A stretch of 64,000 bases of DNA, from contig JAEILZ010000004.1 of NCBI GenBank assembly GCA_018873225.1, positions 1,860,001 to 1,924,000 on the forward strand. Reading direction: 5' to 3'. A program made the position numbers and the translations under genes. The stretch is from [Phialemoniopsis] sp. UDSM-2020 (Eukaryota > Ascomycota > Sordariomycetes > Thyridiales > Thyridiaceae). Under the pieces are notes generated by a model that did no database searches, was not told where the DNA came from, and saw only the letters and a list, made by a program, of their open reading frames with translations. Shown here piece after piece: positions 22,337 to 32,463 of this stretch; the stretch's first letter is position 1, and each line of letters opens with the position of its first letter.

Positions 22337-23531
22337 ACGTATCTCGACATGGAGAAGCAGGGGCCCACAGCATGATGTACATAAAGATATGCTAGGTACT
22401 AGCTAGCTATTAGCTCTTACTGGATGCCTCTGAGATATTAGAGGGTGGCCCAATAGGCAATAATAGACGATCAGTGGGGACTCTGATGACTTTATGCAAT
22501 TAGTAGTATCAAATCAAATCATGGTACATATGTGACTGGGAAAGGAAGAAGGCATGATATCATCGCCGTCTGTCAAGCTTGGTGTTTCGAATGGCCAGGG
22601 GAAGGGGAACATTGAACAGGTTTTTGGTAGAAAAGGATTGGCCAATCCGATGAAATGGGGAAAGCGAAGCACGGGCCACATTGAATAACCCCGCCCGGCC
22701 TAGAGTTGACGCCCGTCTTTGCCGGGCCATCAAAATCAAGCCACACCCACACAGAGTGCCGAGTTATGAGGTGGAAATCGTCATAACTTCCTGACCTGAC
22801 CAGGGCGGGCGTTGGTCACGCGAGGTTTGGGCATGGTCCAGACTGACACAATCAATTGACCTGATACCCAAGGGAGAGACGTATTTGAAAAGCTTGCCTT
22901 CTTTCGATAGCTGCATTGAGCACAAAGAACTGTGCACATTGGGATCTGATCCATTGTTGTACAATAATGCGCGCCTTGCTTGGGCTGTCATGAGTGAAGT
23001 GGTACTTGTGCTCTATGGAGGCTGTGAAGAAAACAATCACGCCCTGCGTCACTGTCTAAAGAGTGTGCCTATCAAGCTTGCCAGCACTTATTCGCAGTGA
23101 GAGGCCCTCCAGCCATTCTGACAAGGGGGGTCGGCTGCCCCACCATTTAGCGCTTCCATCCGCCATCGAAGCTTCTACAACATCGCAGAGCCCACCAAAA
23201 CCTTCCCATGTCTCCCCACTACCGGTTCTACTAAACGTACCTACCGCTATCTTTCTCCTTCACTCTCACCTTCACCTTTCCGACAACTTGCATGCGTCTT
23301 CGAATTCACTTCGCAAAAGCGCTCAGCTGAACAAAAACACCTCAATCAGCATACTCGGAAACAGCACAACGTCTGCTTTTCCTTGTCTACTCAACGTACT
23401 AAGGACTGGACAGTACATTTCAATCAGGGCGATCTGATCACCTATAAGAAGCACCCCTCCAATCTTCCCGGGATAGCGTCATCACCCCATCGTTATCACA
23501 ACACAGTCAAGTCTTCTTTGCAAACACCAAG
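22337..23531. other. Intergenic region upstream of the Hsp40 gene
   Basis: About 1.2 kb with no supportable gene. The last 350 bases are CT-rich and probably form the promoter and leader of the Hsp40 gene. Confidence 0.5.
23167..23176 (+). promoter_or_regulatory. Heat-shock-element-like dyad
   Basis: CGAAGCTTCT fits one nGAAnnTTCn dyad, the core of a heat shock factor site, 356 bases before the Hsp40 ATG. Only two of the usual three units are present, so it could be chance. Confidence 0.3.
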
Positions 23532-24783
23532 ATGGTCAAGGAGACCAAACTCTACGACCAGCTAGGCGTCAAGCCAGAAGCTACACAAGATGAAATCAAG
23601 AAGGGTTATCGGTAAGTTTTCTTGGTTCACACACTTCTCACGTTCGCAGGACAGCAACGCTAACCACACATGATTATATAGGAAAATGGCATTGAAATGG
23701 CATCCCGACAAGAACAAGGACAACCCGGAAGCGGCTGAGAAGTTCAAGGAGTGCTCTCAAGCATACGAGATCCTCTCGGACCCCGAAAAACGCAAGACTT
23801 ACGATACCTTCGGTCTCGAGTTCCTGCTCCGAGGCGGCGCTGCCGCTCCCGACGCCGATGGTGCCAACCCCTTCGCTGCCGGCGGCATGCCAGGTGGCTT
23901 CCAAGGCTTCAACTTTGGTGGCATGCCCTCTGGAGGTGGCTCGCGCACTTTCCACTTCAGCACAGGCGGTGGCGGCCCTGGAGGATTCAGCTTCAGCAAC
24001 CCTGAGAACATCTTCTCAGAATTCATGCGCTCCAACCCCGGCGCTGGTGGCGGCATGGGCGGCGAAGACCTCGACGACATTTTCTCGGCGTTTGGTGGCG
24101 CACGTGGTGCAGGTGGCGCAAGGCGGATGCGCACATCATTCGGCGACGAGCCCATGGGTCGCGGCGCGAGGCAACACACTCCCGAGGTCACGACTGTGGA
24201 GCGGCCGCTGCCCGTCTCTCTTGAGGAGATGTTCAACGGTGTCACCAAGAAGATGAAGATTAAGAGGAAGATGTTCGACGAGACCGGCAAGCGCACGACA
24301 ACCGACACCGTTCTCGAGGTGCCCATCAAGCCTGGCCTGAAGAAGGGCAGCAAGATCCGATTCAAGGGCGTCGGTGACCAGGAGGAAGGCGGCCAGCAAG
24401 ATTTGGTTTTCATTGTCGAAGAGGTAAGCAACAAAATTGAATCCCTCCCCAGTCAGATTTGGAACAAAATCACTAACTGCCATCTATAGAAAAAGCACGC
24501 TCTTTACTCTCGAGACGGTGACGACATCGTCTTCCCCCTGGAACTGACCTTGAAGGAGGCATTGACGGGCTGGAAGCGAACGGTCACGACCATGGATGGC
24601 AAGCAACTGAACCTCGACAAGGCCGGTCCGACCCAGCCGGGCTCTACCGAAACCTACCCTGGCCTGGGCATGCCCATCTCCAAGAAACCTGGCCAGAGAG
24701 GCAACTTCGTGGTCAAGTACAACGTCAAGTTCCCGACTAGCCTGACCGCCGCCCAGAAGCAGAAGCTGCGGGAGATCCTATAA
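23532..24783 (+). CDS. Type II Hsp40 co-chaperone, Sis1/DNAJB-like
   Basis: Exons 23532-23611, 23682-24423 and 24490-24783 give 371 residues. Residues 4-70 form a J domain with the HPD tripeptide at 34-36, which stimulates Hsp70 ATPase. A Gly/Phe-rich region follows to about residue 175, and two beta-rich substrate-binding domains end near 355. The Cys-rich zinc repeats of type I Hsp40 (Ydj1) are absent, so this is type II, like Sis1 of budding yeast or Psi1 of fission yeast. It should act in the cytosol and nucleus with Ssa-type Hsp70 in protein folding, disaggregation and translation initiation. Introns have GTAAGT and GTAAGC donors. A possible heat shock element lies upstream. Confidence 0.95.
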
Positions 24784-25387
24784 ACAACACGCCTGACAAC
24801 ACCCGGTATTGGTGATGTTGGAACGGCCACGACACGACATGAATTTTGAATCATTCCTATCACGGCGGCCTATCTGAATAAGAAGACAATGGCATCTGGC
24901 GAATTTTCACTTTCTCATCATTCTTGCTTTTGGCACTCAAACGAAAGGGGTGTGGAGCATGGCGGCATTCGGTTCACGATCATGAAGGGGGCCTACGGAG
25001 TTCAGGATTTGGTTTTCATTATATTTACTGGCTCTTGCTAGTTGATGGACTTTGCCATAGCATGTGGAGGATGGTGGCTCTTCCGACTGGCCAGCATAGC
25101 AATGGCCCAGTTTCGAGCTGCTGATAGGGGCTCTATTCGATAGATTAATATCATGGGGAAGTCCATCTTGACATTCAATTGCATCTGTTTGTTCTGATAC
25201 TTGTACATAACCAAGTCTTGTATGCGAGGCAATATATGTAGATAATATATCTAGTCAGTACATACACTCCTAGCCGAAACTCGGCGGAGCCGCTACTTTG
25301 TGAATATGCATAGATATCCTCCGTGACACCAGAACGCCTATGATCCCACATGCTCTTTTCCCTCCTCTTCCGCAAGGACAAAGCCCA
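24784..25387. other. Convergent intergenic region
   Basis: Shared 3' flanks of the Hsp40 gene (+) and utp13 (-). The 60-70-codon frames show nothing recognisable. Confidence 0.55.
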
Positions 25388-28230
25388 TTACTCCGCCATA
25401 ATGACATCGACATCGCCGCCCGCAGGCCCCAGAGCCGGCGGCGCCAGCGCATCCATCTCCTGCAGCGTGTACTCGACGAGGTAGCTCTCGTCCACCAGCT
25501 CCTCCATGCGCTTGTAGTGCCGCTCCGTATACGCCTTGAGTGCCGAGAGCACCTCGCCCACGCTGCGCTGCTGGCCCTGGGCGGCGCCGCCCTTGGTGGC
25601 GCGCAGGCTCGAGAGCTTGGACGCCGGGTAGCTGCGCACGAGGGTCCAGAGGATGCGCTGGGCGACGGGCGCCGTGCGGGCGTTGGTGTTCCAGTCGCGC
25701 AGGCGCAGGAGCAGCAGGAACAGCTGCTCGTCCGACAGCGTGCGCAGGACCTCGTCGACGGCGAGCAGGCCGCAGAGACTACCGGGCTCGGGCCCCTTGG
25801 GCGAGGTGACGACGGCGGTGAAGAGGGAGAGCAGGCGGCCCGGGTGGTTGAGCTGGAGGGCGAGGGTGATGGCCTCGCGGTAGGAGCCGGCGTGGATGTG
25901 GTTCTCGAGCTCCTGCTCCTGCTCGATGAGGCGGAGGGCGGCGTCCGAGGCGGCCTGCTGCGTGGCCGAGGACGTGTCCTTCCAGAAGGAGACGGTCGAG
26001 TCGCCGCTGCCCGAGACGATGGTGTTGTCGCGGGGGTGCACGGCGAGGGCCCAGACGCGGTCCTCGTGGTTGTCGAGGGTACATTCGGCCTCACCGGAGC
26101 TGGCGTCCCAGACCTTGACGAGGCCGTCGCCACCGGCGCTCGCGAACTGGATGTGCCGCTGCTTGTCGGCCTCGGCTGGCAAGTTCAGCCAGGCGACCTT
26201 GAGAACGCTGTTGGAGTGGCCTTCAAAGGTGCGGAGGCAGGTGTAGTCGTGCAGACTCCACAGCTTGACCGTCTTGTCACCGCTGCCAGTGAGCACGACA
26301 CCCTTTCCGGCGACCGGGCCCTCTTCACCCTGGATGACGGGCGTGCTGGGGTGTGCGAACCGGACAGACCAGACTCCCCTGCGATGGCCCTTAAGAATGC
26401 CTTGGACCTCGCCCTCCTGAACAGACCAGATCTTTACGGTCCGGTCTTGTGACGCAGAGGCAAATAGTTGTCCAGTAAGGTTGATGTCGATAGCATTGAT
26501 ATCCTTGTCGTGCGCTTTGCGCGTAAAAACGGCTCTGGAGCCCTTCTTGGACGATTGGGCTTGACGAGGAATCTCCCACCTCTTCACGGTCTGATCTTGC
26601 GAGCCAGTAATCAGAAAAGGCGGTGGGTTGTTGAGCGGATCGCTGAAGGCAGGCGAGGATTCGGCCGGAACAGTCTTTGGGAGCGCAACAGCTCCAAGGG
26701 ACTCGGCATGGCCCGCGAATACAGCATAGCAGCTGAATGATCTGCTCGCAGGATCAATCCGCCATAGCCGAGCGGTATTGTCCTTAGCTCCAGTAGCAAC
26801 CCAATGTCCCGACCAGTCCACATCGAGTGAGATGATGATATCCTCGTGGCCTTTCAGAAGCGCGACATCCTGTCCAAAGTAAGTAGACTCTGTTTGCAGA
26901 CTATCCGAAGTCGCGTCGCGAGCCGAGACGATCCGTACGTCTTCCGAATTCGTCGCAAGTGCCACCAAAGACTGGTCGGGCAAGAGATAGGCCATATCTA
27001 TAATGTCGTCGTGGGTTCCCGAGATGCGCCGTATCGATTCGAGAGGGTCGAGTTCGGAAATAGCCGTCAACTTGTCTACAACCGGGAGCTGGTATAATGC
27101 CAGGGTATGGTCCATCTGAACAGATACAAGTAGCGACTGCTCGGCACAGTATACTGCGCTGACAATGGCCTCACCCTCAGCCTTGGGGCTCTGGTCCTTG
27201 GTCACCTCGCGCCCTGTCTCGCTCTCCCATAACCTGACGCAGCCATTGGACCCGGCGGTGTATGTCAAGCGGCCATCACCAATGAATCCCGCGGCTTCAA
27301 CCATCTCGAAGCTGGGAACAACCTTCTGGCTCTTCCATGATCGGGCATCCCACCAAATCAAGGTCTTGTCACGACTGGCCGTCACTAGCGAATGCTGCGT
27401 CGGCGAGTAATCGACGGCTTGCACATCCGAAGTGTGCGACTCAAGATCTGCAATCACGCTGCGCTTGTGTAGATCCCAAACGCGAATCTTTCCATCCTGA
27501 CTTCCCGAGGCGAGTCTGAAGTTTATGGTGGGAGAGTCGACGTCCTGCTGTACGTCGTTCTGTTCGATCTTCCGTCCCTTCTTCTTCTTGCCTCGGCTTT
27601 GTTCCTCGGCGGCATCGCTAGCGGCGACTTCGAAGAAGCGCAGGGCAGATACCAAGACACTAGGGCCGCGAAAGGTGTGCGTTACATAGCCGCCGAGGAT
27701 GTCCCAGACTTTGATGTTACCGTCCGCCGCTCCGGTCGCCAATAACGTGCTTGTACGGTCCACGGCGAGGACGACTGCGGGCGTTGAGTGGGGTTTCAGT
27801 GTTCGTAAGAGTGTGGTTTCTATTGATTCCAAGTCTTCTGAAGTTTTGAGGGAGTAGATTCGCATTGACAACGATCTCGAGCAAACGATAAGGTGTGATG
27901 CGGAGGGCGTTACTGAAGATTTTGTTAGCCGTGGCCTCGGTTTCGCAAACTGGGTATACAACTTACAAGTCAGTGTTGAAATCGGCTCGCCATCCTACGA
28001 GAGTCCTGTTAGCAATAGGCCGACACAAAATACAAATTTGCGCCTTTACATACACCCTCGATCTTGGCAAGTTTTTTCCCGTTGGTGAGATCCGTCAGGA
28101 CAGCGTCCTCGCCGAGGGTCGTGGCCAAAACTCGCGCGCCATTGTCGAGCGCAACAGAGCCTCCGGTGAAAATTGGTTGTATAACATTCTCGACCTCAAA
28201 GGTGGTCTTGTACGGCAGCTTGGTCGCCAT
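25388..28230 (-). CDS. utp13: U3 snoRNP-associated WD40 protein Utp13
   Basis: Minus-strand exons 28230-28054, 27994-27967 and 27912-25388 give 909 residues. The 28-base second exon is supported by phase and by the resulting sequence IEGDGEPISTLTLTPSAS. The protein contains two tandem WD40 propellers (about residues 10-700) with classic units such as SGSGDSTVSFW, followed by a helical C-terminal Utp13 domain that ends near residue 880. Utp13 (TBL3 in animals) belongs to the UTP-B subcomplex of the small-subunit processome and is needed for 18S rRNA maturation in the nucleolus. A lysine-rich insertion near residue 170 (GKKKKGRK) may aid nucleolar targeting. The gene shares a 374-base promoter with the next plus-strand gene. 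Confidence 0.95.
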
Positions 28231-28604
28231 GTTTGCTGCCGAAAGATGTCTAATTGTGTGCCCCGCGACTGTTATCCGTCGATTTTTTGGAGGGGAGGAG
28301 CTTCAAAGATCCTGAATTTTTTTTTGACAATCCGAAGCGATAAGATTAAGGTTATCTTAGCGCCATGCCGCCTCATTAGCAACTGAACTACTGGAATACT
28401 GGACCCAGTTTCCCAGGCTCTCTCACTCAAGCCTCTTCAGTCTCTTCTTCAGAGTTACATCCAGTTGGCTCTTTTCAATTCTTCAAAGTATACCTAGCCG
28501 TTATGCTGAGAAGCTGGCTACGATATAACCTAGCGCAATATCTGGACATGAATTACGAATCATGTGCTGATAGGAACCACCGTTGACCAATTAGTTCATC
28601 AAGC
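28231..28604. promoter_or_regulatory. Compact divergent promoter, utp13 / membrane protein gene
   Basis: The two start codons are only 374 bases apart and transcribed away from each other, so the core promoters must overlap or lie back to back. No gene fits in between. Confidence 0.55.
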
Positions 28605-30450
28605 ATGGGGAAGCTAGGGCCGCTGACCTCTCAGGCACTGGTGAGTATCAGGCCCTCGCTCAAGAAGCCTCAAAGAACCCAATCGCGCCGTTCATCGATA
28701 CCTAACTTCTACGCCAGGGCCGCTCCCCATACGATGATGTCGTCCAGGGAGAGGGTGAAGGTGACCTGAGAGCGCCATTACAAATGTATGATGAGCGCGG
28801 GCGCCCAGTGAACCCTGAGACTAAGAGAATCAACAAGGATGTCATCCGTTCTCACAATGAGGTGATGCAAGTAATCGGCGTCGCTGAGCCGGACCACGAG
28901 GTTCCTGATCTCCAAGCAGAGCTTCGGTTCAAACAGCAAGAAGACGAAGACCGCATTGGACAGCGACTACTCGGTGTGGGTCGTATCCTGGAAATCGGAG
29001 GTGTATGGGGAGTGAACGGCATCCGCCAGAGGATTCTGGTGAGTTGTATAACACATCCTCATCGCTGATACTCAACTGACATCAAGGTTTAGATCTATCG
29101 AAGATACTCTGCTATACCATTCTATGATCTCTACCGACAGGAGTTGGCCAATGAGTCCATAGGCAGGTCCCTTTTTGCTGGGTTTCCGGCCTTCGTCGCC
29201 AGTCATGCCCTTAAGCAGGTGGCATTCACGAACCGAGCAGTGCGCCACAACACCTGGTGCGCATTTCTCTCCTCTAGCAGGCACAACGACTTGCTAACAT
29301 TCCCAGGGCTCAATTCATTCTTTACTATATCCGCCTCCATCTTCAGATATACGTCTTCCTGCAGCGGATGGGTCTAATGAACTCAACAGCGCCACTGCCC
29401 GGCCTGAAATACTTTGTCCCCTTCACAACTTCGTCTCCTATTCCTCCACCACCGCCATTAACTTCATTCTCTTTTCGGGGTGTTCTACAGTACCTTGGAG
29501 GAGTGACTATCAGTGTGATTCCGGTCGCAACTTTCCTTCTCTACACAAAAGTACGGACTGTAGTGGCGCGGAATGTGTGGCTGGCTATCTATTCCAACAT
29601 TCCGAAGCCTGCGAATCGCAGAGCCTTACAGGGTCGATCGTCACTATCTCAAGACTATCTCACACAAGCCCAGATCTCGCAGGATCAGGCTCCTCCGCCT
29701 CCTCCACCTCCTCCGCCTCCACCGGCGGAAGCGTCTTTCACAACGGCATCGACCGAAAGCGGTTCTATGTTTGTCGAAGGCGAGCCTAGGAATGGCCACG
29801 ACATCCCACGAGACGAACCCACCATCCGCGCATTGGAGGGACAGCCGCCTCCAGATCATGCGCAGCTCGGTGCTATACGCAGACAAAGCACCTTCTCAAC
29901 CCGGGGTGACGAGTACGCTAGTGACGAAGAGGAAACGGAAATCGTGAACGCCACTCTGATCAGCTTCGATGTCGAGGCGACAGATGCCAGCGATACACCG
30001 CCTGGCGTTTGGTCGGCGGAACTTCGACCTAATGTTGCCGGGGACCCCCGAAATCCGTCGACAGAGGAACCTATCTATGCAGACAATGCCCTCACAAGAC
30101 TGCCCTCAGTAATCGCCACCGACGTACTGACAGTGGCTTGTTCCTACATTATAGTTGCGCCATATGAGGCAGCCGCTCTGAGGATGCTGGCACATAGCAC
30201 CCGAGCCCAACAGGGTCTTCCAGTGTCTGATCTCTACAATGCCAGCTGGTCTGATGGTATATGGTCGATGACGGCCATGACAAACTTTCTCGGGGTGGAA
30301 ATAGTACATCTAATGATCGAGTCTGAGCTTTGGGGGGTCATGACGCTTCTTGCGGAGCTTTATCGTGGCTGTAGTCCCGACTGGAGCTTCTTCCGCGTGC
30401 TGCGCGAGAAGCTATGGGAGGACGACTTGCAGCAGGATGACACTGGGTAA
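28605..30450 (+). CDS. Conserved-looking membrane protein, family not recognised
   Basis: Exons 28605-28640, 28718-29038, 29093-29256 and 29307-30450 join in phase to 554 residues. I do not recognise a family. The N-terminal 120 residues are charged and soluble-looking (MYDERGRPVNPETKRINKD). A middle region has aromatic helices (AQFILYYIRLHLQIYVFLQR) and at least one clear membrane segment, VTISVIPVATFLLYTKV. Eleven consecutive prolines follow, then an acidic linker, then a second hydrophobic segment, SVIATDVLTVACSYIIVAPYEAA. There is no signal peptide. The regular introns and codon use show a real, expressed gene. An organelle membrane protein is plausible, since the Pro-rich linker would face the cytosol, but no function can be named. 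Its promoter is shared with utp13. Confidence 0.8.
29692..29724 (+). repeat. Proline-codon repeat, 11 codons
   Basis: Eleven CCN codons in a row, mostly CCT and CCG, encode a polyproline run in the unidentified membrane protein. Codons vary, so it is not a pure trinucleotide repeat. Such runs can bind profilin, SH3 or WW domains. Confidence 0.85.
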
Positions 30451-30646
30451 GAAGCCGGAGATGCAAAATTCCACTTGCCGAGGGCGAGCCTGCAATGGCA
30501 CCATGATACAACGGTGTCCATTTCGCTAGCGGAATCATCGAAATATGTTAATAGCGAACGTTCGTTAACCGTTCATACAATTGTCTCATAATCGCAACCT
30601 TCCAAAAACGCCCAGTCCCAGTCCCTGTGTCCCAATCATGCGTTTA

Positions 30647-31102
30647 TCAAGCCCTTCCTTTGCCCTTTGATACCTTTGCGGCCTTTTGCTCATCGACGTA
30701 ATCCTTGATGATACCATGAAGGTCCTGGTTCCTCCGGGCCAGCAGGAGGACATCATCCGTCGTGACTGTCGTACGGCCAGCATGCTTGCTGAAACTCTCC
30801 AGATCTATCGCGACATTTTCTTGAATGGGGGAGTCCATATCAGCGAATACTCTGAGGAAGAATCAGCCATGGTCACAACCTACCGATCTGGGCCCAGACC
30901 ATCTCGGTGAGGGCGCCAATGAACTGGGGCGTCGCATTCCTGTTTCGCCTCATCGACTCCTCATCTACCATTTTGCCAATGGCGAACCAGAGCGCGGCCT
31001 TGAGTCGCTACATGATAGGAGGGCATATTAGCAACACCAACCTTCAACGTGGGTATGAATTCAGCTCACCTCCTGGGCGTCTTCATTCTCATCCTCCGCC
31101 AT
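30647..31102 (-). CDS. mhf1: MHF1 / CENP-S histone-fold protein
   Basis: A small gene with minus-strand exons 31102-31070, 31007-30884 and 30819-30647, giving 109 residues. It begins MAEDENEDAQE and continues with the histone-fold block RLKAALWFAIGKMVDEES, then ATPQFIGALTEMVW, QIENVAIDLESFSKHAGR and TTVTTDDVLLLARRN. These match CENP-S (MHF1), which pairs with MHF2/CENP-X as a histone-like tetramer, supports FANCM-type helicases (Mph1/Fml1) in replication-fork repair, and sits in the inner kinetochore. The basic tail KAAKVSKGKGRA could bind DNA. The second intron ends with an AAG acceptor, and phase requires it. The gene is divergent from pga2. Identification is firm; local roles are taken from other fungi. 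Confidence 0.93.
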
Positions 31103-31757
31103 CTTTATATTGCAGATGCAGGCTAAGGTGGTTGAATCGGCTCCGTTGTCAGGGCTCAGTAAGCATCACGAGCCTTCACTCAGTCAGGTCTAGCCGTGAG
31201 AGCCAGGCGCGTCATAGCGCGTCGACCCCAAAAAAGCCGCTGCAGAGAACCACCCGGGCGAGCCGCTGCACGTCGCGGTGGGGCCGGCACTTTGACGGGG
31301 AGTTCGGTGGGTTGGCAAGGGCACTGATTGGCCTGTGACAGGCTCGACTTTTGCGATTACTTGCGATCTTCTAGAAGGCCAGAGACCCCGTGTTTTCCGC
31401 CCGTCTAGCGCCGAATCATGCACTGCAACGCAGGACAGAAAATTGTCTCAAAATGCGACTAGTAAAATGTATGGGGCCCTTGTTTTTCGACTCTGGCATT
31501 AATAAGAGCGCAAACCTGCGACTTCGTTCTTTTCCCCAAGGTTCTCTACAATCGAAGCCAGACAATTGATTCGGTGCTTCTCCGAAGACCGCATATTGAG
31601 GTGTAAAAAGGGTATTCTGCGCGGAAAGAACTCAACACCCGGGCTTCTCCAAACCACTTCACCCCCACCACCCATACCACCGACTTCCCTGCTCTATCGT
31701 ACCTCCTAGAAACACCACACAGACACACACCGGAAACGACGAACACCACCGCACACA
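31103..31757. promoter_or_regulatory. Divergent promoter region, mhf1 / pga2
   Basis: This 655-base stretch separates two head-to-head genes. The pga2-proximal 70 bases are rich in CA, typical of fungal leaders. No gene is seen. Confidence 0.5.
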
Positions 31758-32219
31758 ATGGACGGCATCAAGAACCTCGCCTCGACGGTGACGAGCCGCT
31801 TCTCCACCAACGTCTCGGCCTCCTTCTCCGCCCTGACGATGCAGCAGTGGATCCGCCTCGTCGCCATCGTCGGCGCCTACCTCCTCCTGCGCCCTTACAT
31901 CCTCAAGCTCGGCGCCAAGTTCCAGATGAAGCAGCTCGAGAAGGAAGGCGAGGAGTCGGAGCGCGAGGCCGCGCGCCTCGCCGCCCTGACCCCCAACGAG
32001 CTGCGCGGACAGGGCAAGAAGCTCGTCCTGCCCGACGAGAGCGACAGCGAAGGCGAGGAAGGAGGCCAGGCCGAGACGTCGGCCGCCGACTGGGGCAAGA
32101 AGGCGCGCAGGCGGCAGCGGAACATGGTCAAGAAGATGCTCGAGGCGCACGAGCAGCGGCTGGCGGACGAGCAGGCGGACGAGGAGGACAAGGATATCCA
32201 GGAGTTCTTGGTGGACTAG
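31758..32219 (+). CDS. pga2: Pga2-family ER protein-trafficking factor
   Basis: A single exon gives 153 residues. Residues 28-48 form one membrane helix (WIRLVAIVGAYLLLRPYIL), followed by a charged cytosolic region with KFQMKQLEKEGEESEREA and a basic block KKARRRQRNMVKKM, ending in an acidic tail. This layout matches the Pga2 family, whose yeast member is an essential ER and nuclear envelope protein needed for trafficking of GPI-anchored and other secretory proteins. The ATG lies after a CA-rich leader. The opposite strand carries a 192-codon frame that is only a mirror of the GC-rich codons. Confidence 0.85.
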   Translation: MDGIKNLASTVTSRFSTNVSASFSALTMQQWIRLVAIVGAYLLLRPYILKLGAKFQMKQLEKEGEESEREAARLAALTPNELRGQGKKLVLPDESDSEGEEGGQAETSAADWGKKARRRQRNMVKKMLEAHEQRLADEQADEEDKDIQEFLVD

Positions 32220-32463
32220 AAAAACGGGTGCTTGCATTTCGTCTTTCCTAGGGAATAGACTTGCTCTTCACGGGCGTTCGCGGATTGCATCGGCATGCTA
32301 TATTAGTGGACGACTAGCTAGCTGTAGGATTATGAGCTCTAACAAAGAAGTATAACGTCACCAGGTCAAGGGCATGTGTGTGTTCATCGCTTAGCATGGT
32401 TTGGTCATTGTCAAATGATTCATTAGAGCCGGTATATGCAAAGATAATCATATCTACAGTGTT

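Noticed and set aside
25340..26452. 370-codon plus-strand frame opposite utp13
   Set aside because: It is antisense to a conserved WD40 gene in a GC-rich segment; its sequence is low-complexity and mirrors the codon bias of utp13.
31659..32237. 192-codon minus-strand frame opposite pga2
   Set aside because: Leu/Gly-rich mirror of the charged Pga2 sequence.
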